A DNA stretch of 12,720 nucleotides from positions 1 to 12,720 of the forward strand of contig JASIEN010000063.1 in assembly GCA_030045935.1 (NCBI GenBank), written 5' to 3'. The translations under genes and the position numbers were made by a program. Below the pieces are notes generated by a model that worked only from the letters and a program-made list of their open reading frames with translations, made no database searches and was not told where the DNA came from. This DNA comes from Candidatus Sulfotelmatobacter sp. (lineage in GTDB: Bacteria; Acidobacteriota; Terriglobia; Terriglobales; Acidobacteriaceae). Shown here piece by piece: positions 5,291-11,983 of this stretch (positions within the stretch are counted from its first letter, which is position 1; each line of letters begins with the position of its first letter).

Positions 5291-8200
5291 TCAGAAACTC
5301 ACCCGCAACCCAAACTGAAAACTTCGCGGCGCCCCCTGCGCGAATGTTCCAGACTGAAAGCTTGCCCGATAAGGAGTCAGGCTCGATCCCGGCGTAATTC
5401 CTCCAACCACATTCGGCGCCAACAGGCCGTTTTGCCCTGGAACCAGCGCCGCACCCGGCAAATTGCCCGGCATAAACGCATTCCAGAAATTGAAAACGTT
5501 GAACACCGTCGCGTTCGGTTCAATTGTGAAACGGTCCTTGAAAGTGAACGGCCACGATGCTCTGAAATCCATCGTCTTTAACCACGGCATTTGCACGGCG
5601 TGTGGCGCAACCGTATTCAGCGTCGGCATCACCCAACCCAACGCAAACATGTCACCGGGCTCCATGACCGGCGAGCTTGCAATCTGCCCCGGACATTGTG
5701 TGCTGGCCACTAGGCACGCGCCCGCCGGCGTGACCTGTCCAGCGTATCTCACGTTGTACGCGTTGATCACACTGTTCAGATTATTGATGCTCGTGCCGCG
5801 CTGGAACTGCCCCAAATTCGTCCCGGGCACGGGTTCCGGCATGCCGTACGAATTCAGCCCGGAGCCCAGCCAGTCACTCGCAAAAATTTCCCCGCCATTG
5901 GTCAACTCCGGCATCAGCAAATTCTGCGGCAGCGGGCTATAAAAATGCGACATGATGCTGAGCTTGGTAAACAGCGGCAAATCGAATGTGCCGCCGAACG
6001 AAAGCTGATTCTTGCGGTCCATGCCATCGGGCCCGGTAAATCGCGTCGGGTTGTCATTGTCGAGAGCGAGATTGACGATGTTTTCGTCCTGCACCTGGCT
6101 GACAAACCGCGAGTATGTGTACGCAACCTGCAAAGTTCCGCCCTGCACTCCCCGCAGCGGGCGATGCAGCCTTTGTACCAGCTTCCCCTGATATCCGGTG
6201 TATAAAGAACGGCCGCTGGGAAACAGCATATCAAGCGCACCAACAGTGCCTGTGTTACTGGTTAGCGGATTCGTTCCCGGAAACGCGCAATAAGAGCAAG
6301 GCCCGCCGCCTGTTACTTCCAGATTAGAGTCCAATCCAGCAGATGAGTAAGCCGCCTGAGCGCCTGCCTGCCCCAGCCTGCCAATCATGCAGGTGGCTTG
6401 CGCCAGACCCGCCGGGCAGCCATTGGCCAACTGTGCCGCATCCCGCGCCGCAACCGCATTTGCCTGATTGAAGCTGCGCGCCGCTCCGCTGTGGTTGAGG
6501 TCACGGCCAATCAGAAAATGCTCGCCGATATTGCGGACGTAGTCAAAACTGACGACTGTCCCGGGAGACATTTCGTGTTCAAAACCAAAATTGACCTGAT
6601 ACGAGCGCGGCGTCAGATATCCGGGATAAAGAAGATCAACGCTGGGATTCAAGCCCCTGAGCGCGCTTCCCACGAAGTTGTTATTGGGTTGAGATGGGCC
6701 GACGCCGGCGGCCGCGGCTTGCAGCGCGCTGCTCAAAGCCAGAATACTCGGGGCGACCGACGAAATCGTCCCTCCGCAAAATGTGGGCAACGCGGTCGTC
6801 GCGCTGGTGGCAACAGCTGCCCCTCCGGCAATCGAAGAACCCGGCACCAGCGCCGTTGGCCACGTAAATGGTTGAGCCAGCCCCTCCAGGCAAACCTGAG
6901 GTGCGTAATTAAAAATGCCGCTTGCACGCCGCGCCGGGCTATCAAATAACATGTTGTCCCAGAGCGAATCCGCATAATACAAGCCGCCACCGAGACGGAT
7001 CACCGTGTGGCCATCGCCGCTCGCGTCCCATGCAAATCCAACTTGCGGCGCGAAGTCTGTATTGGGCTGGCGAACGCGCCCGCCATATCCCGCTCCCCAC
7101 TGATTCAGCGTTAATAGTGGTCCCAGACCGTTGTCGGTACGCCCGGTATCGCGTACATAGTGAAGCCCAAAAGTCAGATTCAGTCTCGGCGACATCTTCA
7201 ACGAATCCCCGACATACGCTTGCAGCCGATTGTCAGGTCCGAGTCCTCCACCCGGAATTCCGAATGAATTGCTGGTTGTGTAAGTTCCGATGCCATCGCC
7301 GAGGGTTACAAAGTCGGCGGGATAAGAAGTCGGATCGGGCGATGTGGAATTGCCCACCGCAATCGTCCCTGCCTGCGGAAACTCCGAATAGGCCGCCAGT
7401 CTCGCCGCGTCGATGTGATTGAACTCCACTCCGTAGCGAATGATGTGCGCGCCCAGCACGCGGCTGCCGTCGTACCTTCCCAGTTTGTCCGATTGCACAT
7501 CCCGCTGCGGCCCCAACCAGCTTGGCCCGCCGCAATAAGCTCCTCCGCCGCTCAGAGCGCAATTTCCTTGAATGTCCGCGCCGATATTAATCCCCAAGCC
7601 CGGAATCGGATTTTCGACTCCGCTGAGCCCGCCGGTGTAATCATCCGCATGGCTGCGCAGCTTGAGATATTCAAATCGCAGGCTGTGCACATAAACACCC
7701 GTAGTGAAGTCGACTCCCACCGCATTGGTGAAGGTATCGTTCACGCTCCGCATGTCTTGCATTGAACTGAAGGAACTGAACGGCCGGACATCGCTATTCT
7801 GAAAGAAATTGAAACGATAAAAGGCCCGGGTGCTCTTCCGCATGTTCCAATCCACGCGTTCATCGGTGGCAAAGTCGCGGTAAGGCTCGTTTAGTGTGGC
7901 ATCCAATCCATCAAACGGATAGACAAACGCTTCGCCGGCAGTCAGGTTCTGCTGCGAGCGCTCGGCATCGGCGAACCCGAAAACTCTGTTTTTGATGATG
8001 GCCCCACCCGCATTCCCGCCGTATTGCTCCTGCTGAAATGAGGTGTGAGGCGTACCCGGCAGCGCCGCCGCTCCCTGGTCTCCACGGTAGAATCCAAAAA
8101 ACTCTCCATGAATCTGGTCGCTTCCCGAACGCGTGATGATATTTACCGCGCCCGACGACGTCAGGCCAGTCGAAAGATCAAGGAACGACTGTGCAATCTG

Positions 8201-8923
8201 AAATTCCTGAATCGCACTCGTCGGAATATTTTGCGTGTTTGCGCCGACGGTTTCATCAGTGATGTCCAACCCATCCACTGTCACTGCGGTTTGACGGCCG
8301 AAACGGCTGAGCAATGAAACCGCATTAATTCCGTTCTTGCCAGCATCGAGAACGCCGCCATCCTGAATCTGCACGTCTGGCTCAAGCTGCGCGAAATCGA
8401 AAACGTTTCGTGCGCTGACCGGCAGCTTTTCGCCAACCTCCGGACTGAGTACTTCCTGGACCGATGGCTGTTCAATGTTGACCGGCGTGCCCGCCTGAAA
8501 TTCCGGTCTCTCTGGACCGGGGTGCATCGTAATATTGGCGGTTGTGACGGTTCCCACGCGAACGATTGCGGCCATTCGGGCGGTCGTGAATCCCTTAGCA
8601 TCCACGCGCACGGTGTAATCTCCGGGCTGAATCGGACCCGACGAATACACTCCTTCTGACGAAGACGCCACGTGCATCGTGGCACCCGTGGCCTTGCTCG
8701 TAATCTTCAGGGTTGCGCCTGCGATGGTGTTGCCCTTAGCATCGCCCACAATTCCCACGATGCTGCCGGTACCGATTGTCTGGGCAGCCAAAGATGAATT
8801 GAAAAGAAGGGCAATCGCTGCGATAAATGCCGCTTTGGCGAATGGTGACCCACTGAAGCCATCTTTTGGCTTGAGTGGAGTGATGAAATTCGAGACCGCT
8901 AACCTCTGACTCAGAATAATCAC
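5291..8923 (-). CDS. Oar-like TonB-dependent outer-membrane receptor
   Basis: The 1210-residue outer-membrane protein should take up a large ligand with energy from TonB; the ligand is unknown. A long n-region is followed by a hydrophobic signal segment (about 30-47, FIAAIALLFNSSLAA) with likely cleavage before Q48. A carboxypeptidase-regulatory-like beta-sandwich spans about 50-135 (GSIVGIVGDAKGNTIAGATL, then PGDYTVRVDAKGF). The plug spans about 155-270 (LPVSARNVFDFAQLEPDVQ, TAVTVDGLDITDETVG, SSGAVNIITRSGSDQIHGEF). The rest is a beta-barrel rich in aromatic residues, Asn and Gly, ending in the outer-membrane C-terminal pattern FQFGLRVSF. Length is usual for the Oar/Cna-B-like receptors abundant in acidobacteria. 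The start is GTG at 8923, supported by AGGAAAGG upstream; no ATG lies near. A separate TonB box was not recognised. It runs in the same direction as the VWFA gene, 228 nt downstream of it. Confidence 0.93.
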   Translation of the reverse strand: MIILSQRLAVSNFITPLKPKDGFSGSPFAKAAFIAAIALLFNSSLAAQTIGTGSIVGIVGDAKGNTIAGATLKITSKATGATMHVASSSEGVYSSGPIQPGDYTVRVDAKGFTTARMAAIVRVGTVTTANITMHPGPERPEFQAGTPVNIEQPSVQEVLSPEVGEKLPVSARNVFDFAQLEPDVQIQDGGVLDAGKNGINAVSLLSRFGRQTAVTVDGLDITDETVGANTQNIPTSAIQEFQIAQSFLDLSTGLTSSGAVNIITRSGSDQIHGEFFGFYRGDQGAAALPGTPHTSFQQEQYGGNAGGAIIKNRVFGFADAERSQQNLTAGEAFVYPFDGLDATLNEPYRDFATDERVDWNMRKSTRAFYRFNFFQNSDVRPFSSFSSMQDMRSVNDTFTNAVGVDFTTGVYVHSLRFEYLKLRSHADDYTGGLSGVENPIPGLGINIGADIQGNCALSGGGAYCGGPSWLGPQRDVQSDKLGRYDGSRVLGAHIIRYGVEFNHIDAARLAAYSEFPQAGTIAVGNSTSPDPTSYPADFVTLGDGIGTYTTSNSFGIPGGGLGPDNRLQAYVGDSLKMSPRLNLTFGLHYVRDTGRTDNGLGPLLTLNQWGAGYGGRVRQPNTDFAPQVGFAWDASGDGHTVIRLGGGLYYADSLWDNMLFDSPARRASGIFNYAPQVCLEGLAQPFTWPTALVPGSSIAGGAAVATSATTALPTFCGGTISSVAPSILALSSALQAAAAGVGPSQPNNNFVGSALRGLNPSVDLLYPGYLTPRSYQVNFGFEHEMSPGTVVSFDYVRNIGEHFLIGRDLNHSGAARSFNQANAVAARDAAQLANGCPAGLAQATCMIGRLGQAGAQAAYSSAGLDSNLEVTGGGPCSYCAFPGTNPLTSNTGTVGALDMLFPSGRSLYTGYQGKLVQRLHRPLRGVQGGTLQVAYTYSRFVSQVQDENIVNLALDNDNPTRFTGPDGMDRKNQLSFGGTFDLPLFTKLSIMSHFYSPLPQNLLMPELTNGGEIFASDWLGSGLNSYGMPEPVPGTNLGQFQRGTSINNLNSVINAYNVRYAGQVTPAGACLVASTQCPGQIASSPVMEPGDMFALGWVMPTLNTVAPHAVQMPWLKTMDFRASWPFTFKDRFTIEPNATVFNVFNFWNAFMPGNLPGAALVPGQNGLLAPNVVGGITPGSSLTPYRASFQSGTFAQGAPRSFQFGLRVSF

Positions 8924-8927
8924 AGAA

Positions 8928-8935
8928 CCTTTCCT
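8928..8935 (-). promoter_or_regulatory. Ribosome binding site for the TonB-dependent receptor
   Basis: AGGAAAGG on the minus strand lies 4 nt before the GTG at 8923. It supports the GTG start despite the unusually long stretch (about 29 residues) before the hydrophobic signal segment. Confidence 0.6.
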
Positions 8936-9057
8936 GCGCCTGCTCTTGATCGTTCCTTAATGTGGGTAAGCGAATTCCAGAGAATATCAAATTCGACGGC
9001 TATGTTTCTCGATGCGTCGCGCTCGCACGATCACGGTGCAGTTTGATTCACGCCGGC

Positions 9058-9134
9058 TTCATCCCGAAGCCCCGCGCTTGTGCCAGCGGGGCGGGGGATC
9101 TCGCGTGTGGCGAAATTTGTCCTCCTGAAAACTG
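9058..9134. repeat. Dispersed intergenic repeat, copy C (middle deleted)
   Basis: TTCATCCCGAAGCCCCGCGC is followed by the paired arm GCGGGG (9086-9091 with CCCCGC at 9070-9075) and then directly by GGGGATCTCGCGTG. Compared with copy A at 4761, about 27 nt between the arm and the terminal GATCTCGCGTG are missing. The right flank, CGAAATTTGTCCTCCTGAAAA, still resembles the A flank. It lies between the VWFA and receptor genes. The rest of that 228-nt gap shows no other feature I can support. Confidence 0.65.
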
Positions 9135-9151
9135 CACCGCCTACCTTGCCG

Positions 9152-10102
9152 CTAAAAATCCGACTTGCTGGTGTAATACCCCGCGCGATGGCGAACGCGG
9201 TAAGACCGCGCATCCTCGGCTCCGCTGACCGCCACGTGAATGCGTCGGAACTGCGACATCGACATGCGCTGCGAGGAATAGTAGCCCAGCAGATACTGTG
9301 TGCGCAGCTCATCGCTGATTTGCCGGAAGGCGTCATCCAGTTGCGCCACGGAGGTCGCATAATAGTACTTGCCTCCCGTATCTTCCGAAAGCTGAATCAA
9401 CGCGTGCTCGCCGCCAGTTTCCCGTCCGGCGCTGTTCTCGATCGGCACCACGATAATGCTGTAAACCGTCGCTTCCGCTTCTTCCGCCGCCCGCACCGCT
9501 TCTTTGTAATCGATTTTGCTTACGGTGTCGCCCCCATCCGTGATGAGCACAATCACTTTTCGTCCTTTTTGGCGGTCAAGCGAGCGTGACACCAGATATA
9601 CCGCGTCGTACAGCGCCGTCGCTGCCCCTAGCCGCACGTGATCGATTCCCTCGTCGATGCGATGCAGGTCCGCCGTATAGCCACTGGACTGCGACACGAT
9701 TTCATTAAAGCCGAACACCGAAAGCCCATCCACAGGCCGCATAATCGTCCGCGCGAATCGCTTTGCCGAGGTCTGCTCCAGTGGCAAATCATGGCGCGTG
9801 CTCAGACTGGTATCGATGGCAAGCGCAATGGAAAGCGGTACCGCAGATTCTTTGTTGAACACCGCAATGGTTTGATCAAGCCCGTCTTCCTGGATCGTGA
9901 AATTTTCTTTTTTCAGTCCCGCCACCGGCCCGCCATGCGCGTCGGTCACGGTTACATACACGTTGACCAGCTTGACGTCGACTTTTAGTGTCTCTGCTGG
10001 TTCGTTCGACGGATTTTGTACAGGTGGTGATGGTTTTGTTCCCGTCTGCGCGTACGCACCGAACGCCACCAGCAGCGAAACCAGGGTGATGAATCTCTTC
10101 AT
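9152..10102 (-). CDS. VWFA-related secreted protein of the acidobacterial type
   Basis: The 316-residue exported protein carries a von Willebrand factor A domain for metal-dependent protein or surface adhesion; the partner is unknown. The signal peptide is 1-18 (MKRFITLVSLLVAFGAYA, cut before Q19). Residues 38-83 form the small beta-domain typical of acidobacterial VWFA-related proteins (VDVKLVNVYVTVTDAHGGPV, then NFTIQEDG). The VWA fold spans about 88-285, with an intact MIDAS: D97-x-S99-x-S101 in AIDTSLS, T162 in GAATALYDA, and D189 in LITDGGD. YLLGYYSS and the closing GYYTSKSDF are also typical of the group. The ATG at 10102 has no ribosome site, but TATACT lies 11 nt upstream, so a very short leader is possible. 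It precedes the TonB receptor on the same strand, with a 228-nt gap containing repeat C, so a shared operon is doubtful. Confidence 0.92.
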   Translation of the reverse strand: MKRFITLVSLLVAFGAYAQTGTKPSPPVQNPSNEPAETLKVDVKLVNVYVTVTDAHGGPVAGLKKENFTIQEDGLDQTIAVFNKESAVPLSIALAIDTSLSTRHDLPLEQTSAKRFARTIMRPVDGLSVFGFNEIVSQSSGYTADLHRIDEGIDHVRLGAATALYDAVYLVSRSLDRQKGRKVIVLITDGGDTVSKIDYKEAVRAAEEAEATVYSIIVVPIENSAGRETGGEHALIQLSEDTGGKYYYATSVAQLDDAFRQISDELRTQYLLGYYSSQRMSMSQFRRIHVAVSGAEDARSYRVRHRAGYYTSKSDF

Positions 10103-10112
10103 TCAGTGGAAA

Positions 10113-10118
10113 AGTATA
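10113..10118 (-). promoter_or_regulatory. Possible -10 box for the VWFA gene
   Basis: TATACT (5/6 to TATAAT) on the minus strand ends 11 nt before the ATG, predicting a leader of only about 4-5 nt, consistent with the missing Shine-Dalgarno. No -35 box of quality is found 16-18 bp upstream; that position lies in the inverted-repeat cluster. The call is weak. Confidence 0.22.
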
Positions 10119-10130
10119 TGCGCCATAATC

Positions 10131-10235
10131 AGTTCTCAGTTTTCGGTTTCCAGTTTCAAACCCCGCAGCCATTGCGAACTGAAGCTCAGAATTGAGAACC
10201 AGCTACTAGGAACTGAGAACCGGGAACTGAGAACT
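10131..10235. repeat. Cluster of AACTGAGAAC direct and inverted repeats
   Basis: GGAACTGAGAAC occurs twice in near-tandem at 10209-10220 and 10223-10234. A diverged GAATTGAGAACC lies at 10189-10200. The inverse, AGTTCTCAGTTTTC, stands at 10131-10144. The left arm at 10131-10144 and the right arm at 10222-10235 match at 12 of 14 positions as an inverted repeat around a ~77-nt centre. It fills the 150-nt gap between the moaDE stop and the VWFA start. It could fold in the moaDE 3' untranslated RNA, but has no T-run on the minus strand, so a terminator is not claimed. Confidence 0.65.
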
Positions 10236-10252
10236 GCTTGCTCGCCAGCCGC

Positions 10253-11035
10253 TCACTTAGATGCGCCCGGTTTTGGTGGGCTGCCTGTGCCCGCAGAACT
10301 TCCGCCCAGAATCACCTCGGGAAAAGGCTCGCCGTCAGCCCAGACCGCACCATCCTCGAAATGTTCCTTCTTCCAGATGGGCACCGTTCGCTTGAGAGTG
10401 TCGATAAGCCAGCGGCAGGCGTCAAACGCAGCCGCCCGATGCGCCGATGCCACTACGATCAGCACGCTGGTTTCGCAGATTTCGATCCGTCCCAGCCGGT
10501 GCACAATCGCTACATCGCGAATGGCGAACTGCTTCAGCGCCTTCTCAGCCAGGTTGTCGAGCTGCTGCAGCGCCATGCCCCCATACGCCTCATATTCAAG
10601 ATACAGAGTTCTGCGGCCGCGGCTCTGGTTGCGCACCACGCCTTCGAAGACAACCGCCGCCCCGTCCTCGCCGCGCTTGATTCGACTGAGCACTCCCTCG
10701 GTATCAATCCGCTCACGAGTAATCGAACTATGGCCCGCATGCCTGCTCTCGACTCCCTCCGATTTTGCCGTCCCTTCACTCTCGATCCCGCCGCTCACCG
10801 GCGGCAGCAGCGCCACTTCGTCATCGGCCTGTAGCTTGGCATCGGCGCTGGCATACTGCTGATTCACCGCTACCGCCAGAGATGGCAGTAAACTTTCAAT
10901 GGCCGGAATCCGGGCCTGGTAATGCGTTAAGACATCGCGGACAGCAGCTCCCTTCGGTAGATCGAGCGTATCTTGCGACTTGCCCGCCGCATCTTTCACC
11001 ATTCCGAAAAAGAGGATACGTACCCGCATAACCAT
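10253..11035 (-). CDS. MoaD-MoaE fusion, molybdopterin synthase (MoaX-like)
   Basis: The 260-residue cytosolic protein fuses both subunits of molybdopterin synthase, which inserts the dithiolene sulfurs into cyclic pyranopterin monophosphate. Residues 3-83 are MoaD (VRILFFGMVKDAAGKS, NQQY, then DDEVALLPPVSGG ending at G82-G83). A 20-residue Ser/Glu/Gly/His linker follows. Residues 105-245 are MoaE: GAAVVFEGVVRNQSRGR (125-141), LEYEAY (146-151), HRLGRIEICE (179-188), ASAHRAAAFDACRWLID (196-212), then LKRTVPIWKKEHFEDG (214-229) with the catalytic-type lysines K215 and K222. The HRxGxxxxGE motif has Cys instead of Gly at 187. The ATG at 11035 (or 11029) has no strong ribosome site. MoaD's Gly-Gly must be a free C-terminus to carry sulfur, so cleavage is expected, as known for mycobacterial MoaX. 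No other moa/moe gene is in the window. Confidence 0.92.
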   Translation of the reverse strand: MVMRVRILFFGMVKDAAGKSQDTLDLPKGAAVRDVLTHYQARIPAIESLLPSLAVAVNQQYASADAKLQADDEVALLPPVSGGIESEGTAKSEGVESRHAGHSSITRERIDTEGVLSRIKRGEDGAAVVFEGVVRNQSRGRRTLYLEYEAYGGMALQQLDNLAEKALKQFAIRDVAIVHRLGRIEICETSVLIVVASAHRAAAFDACRWLIDTLKRTVPIWKKEHFEDGAVWADGEPFPEVILGGSSAGTGSPPKPGASK

Positions 11036-11371
11036 CAGCCAGTTTAACCGAGCTTAGCGAGAGGGAAGAAACCGAATCACATACGGAGAGGTGAATCAAC
11101 ATTGAGTGCAAACTTCGGGCTAGCCTTCTCGTCAATAAGTCAGGAACAAAATGAATGCCCGCTCACAAGTCTCGGCATTGCCGGAAGCCTGCAAAAAGGT
11201 TCTTTCACCCCCATGGCCCCGCGGGCTGAAGCTGATGCGCCAACTGCTGAAAATCTGGTTACTTGGGACAAAAAGGCTGCATCCTTCCTGATTGTAGAGA
11301 GTTCCGACTCAGAAACAGACAGATCTAGTACCCGATTGGGAACATGGCCATCGGATCGGTTAAGAAACCTA

Positions 11372-11400
11372 TTGACGTTTACTGCTTTTCCAGCTAAATT
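11372..11400 (+). promoter_or_regulatory. Sigma70-like promoter for rpoZ-rho
   Basis: TTGACG (11372-11377, 5/6) and TAAATT (11395-11400, 4/6) are exactly 17 bp apart, in the right orientation. Transcription would begin near 11407, giving a leader of about 240 nt before the omega-like gene, which is long enough to be structured. It is the best match I found in this intergenic region. Confidence 0.5.
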
Positions 11401-11601
11401 AACCTGTTCCTCGGACGACCGGAAAGTAGGTCTTCTTTGCCTCGGCTGCCTCGGCCTTGAGTCCCAAACCGGGATAAACGAGCATCTTCCGCGTCCGGTT
11501 ACGCATCTATTCGATTAGGGAATTGCGCCAAATCCTTTACAACCTTAGCAGAATCAATGGTTTAAGGCTCCGTCTGGGATTCTGTCCAGTTCTTTCATCG
11601 G

Positions 11602-11620
11602 GGGCAACGTGGGTTTGCCC
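11602..11620 (+). promoter_or_regulatory. Hairpin just upstream of the rpoZ ribosome site
   Basis: GGGCAA (11602-11607) can pair with TTGCCC (11615-11620) around a 7-nt loop. It ends 9 nt before the purine-rich AAGGAAGGAG (11630-11639), so it could affect ribosome access. There is no T-run after it. Confidence 0.3.
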
Positions 11621-11629
11621 ATACTTATA

Positions 11630-11639
11630 AAGGAAGGAG
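11630..11639 (+). promoter_or_regulatory. Strong ribosome binding site for the omega-like gene
   Basis: AAGGAAGGAG lies 9 nt before the ATG at 11649. It is among the strongest Shine-Dalgarno matches in the window and is the main argument that the 71-codon frame is translated. Confidence 0.6.
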
Positions 11640-11648
11640 CAACACATA

Positions 11649-11864
11649 ATGCGCTCTGATCGTGTCTTTGATGCTTTACAGACGTTACGTAATCGGTATA
11701 TGCTTTGCCAGCTTGCCTCCAAGGCCACGCGGAAGTTCCATCGGCCCAGTACCAGAATCCAGGAAACCATGAACGGCGTGCTGGACCGGATCGCGGGCGC
11801 GGAGCGGCAGAGTGTTCTGTCAGAACCGGAGAATTTTGCCGAGGCACAAAGACGGGCTGCATAA
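11649..11864 (+). CDS. rpoZ: RNA polymerase omega subunit-like small protein
   Basis: The 71-residue protein starts at an ATG with a strong ribosome site. Residues 14-30 read RNRYMLCQLASKATRKF, matching the omega/Rpb6 core pattern NRYxLvxxAaKrAR, followed by TRIQETMNGVLDRI (35-48), which parallels the later omega helix. The C-terminal ~20 residues (SVLSEPENFAEAQRRAA) are charged and not conserved. omega binds the beta' subunit and aids assembly of RNA polymerase. The gene lies 119 nt upstream of rho on the same strand, so both transcription factors are probably cotranscribed from the promoter near 11372. Length is close to known omega subunits (about 70-100). The match is to a short motif only, so this is a probable rather than certain assignment; the alternative is an uncharacterised small protein. 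Confidence 0.6.
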   Translation: MRSDRVFDALQTLRNRYMLCQLASKATRKFHRPSTRIQETMNGVLDRIAGAERQSVLSEPENFAEAQRRAA

Positions 11865-11876
11865 CGCAGCCCTGTC
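11851..11876 (+). promoter_or_regulatory. Stable hairpin across the rpoZ stop codon
   Basis: GGGCTGC (11854-11860) pairs perfectly with GCAGCCC (11866-11872) around the loop ATAAC, which contains the TAA stop. The stem extends by GAC/GTC (11851-11853 with 11874-11876) past one bulged T. A T-rich stretch begins only about 16 nt later (11891-11905), so it is not a standard intrinsic terminator. It could act as an attenuator, a pause site or a 3'-end stabiliser between rpoZ and rho. Confidence 0.45.
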
Positions 11877-11983
11877 CGCCTGCCTCATGGTGTTTTTGTT
11901 GTTTTGTCTTCCCTGAGTACCCTCCTAGGAATTTCCCGACAACGCTCAAAGGATAAGTCCAGTTGTTCGGGTTTAGGTGAATC
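11877..11983 (+). promoter_or_regulatory. rho leader, T-rich then C-rich and G-poor
   Basis: After the rpoZ hairpin comes a run of T with few G (11891-11910), then a C-rich, G-poor stretch (about 11908-11948, roughly 16 C against 6 G). The latter contains several pyrimidine-C dinucleotides, the composition expected of a Rho loading site. AGGTGA (11975-11980) is the ribosome site for rho, 3 nt before its ATG. Rho in other bacteria limits its own synthesis by termination in its leader; that this stretch does so is inference. Confidence 0.35.

Larger units (their letters stand above)
11036..11648. other. 613-nt region without a convincing gene
   Basis: This gap separates the divergent moaDE and rpoZ genes. 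It holds a promoter at 11372-11400, a direct repeat GCCTCGGC at 11439-11446 and 11448-11455, and several potential hairpins (GACC/GGTC around 11417-11431, AACCGG/CCGGTT around 11467-11500, GGGCAA/TTGCCC at 11602-11620). Two weak reading frames exist. One is TTG 11102 to 11518 (138 residues, no recognisable domain, unlikely composition), with a good GGAGAGGTGA at 7-nt spacing. The other is ATG 11151 to 11291 (46 residues, basic), with AGGA 5 nt upstream. Neither resembles a family I know. The part after about 11407 is probably the 5' leader of rpoZ-rho. No tRNA or known riboswitch consensus was recognised. Confidence 0.5.

Noticed and set aside
4761..9134. The three repeat copies as a CRISPR array or insertion sequence ends
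   Set aside because: They are kilobases apart with genes between them and of unequal length. They lack regular spacers, and no transposase or cas gene is present.
9897..10862. A 321-codon plus-strand open frame opposite the VWFA and moaDE genes
   Set aside because: It is antisense to two well-supported genes and the repeat cluster between them. Its product is Ser/Arg/Pro-rich with no domain. It is a shadow of GC-rich codon bias.
11285..11302. A T-arm-like hairpin GAGT-TCCG-ACTC suggesting a tRNA
   Set aside because: The loop is 4 nt, not 7, and no acceptor stem, anticodon arm or TTCGA-type loop surrounds it.
11891..11910. The T-rich run as the tail of an intrinsic terminator for rpoZ
   Set aside because: It starts about 16 nt after the stem at 11851-11876 and is interrupted by G, so it is unlike a standard stem plus T-tail. 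Kept only as part of a possible regulated leader.
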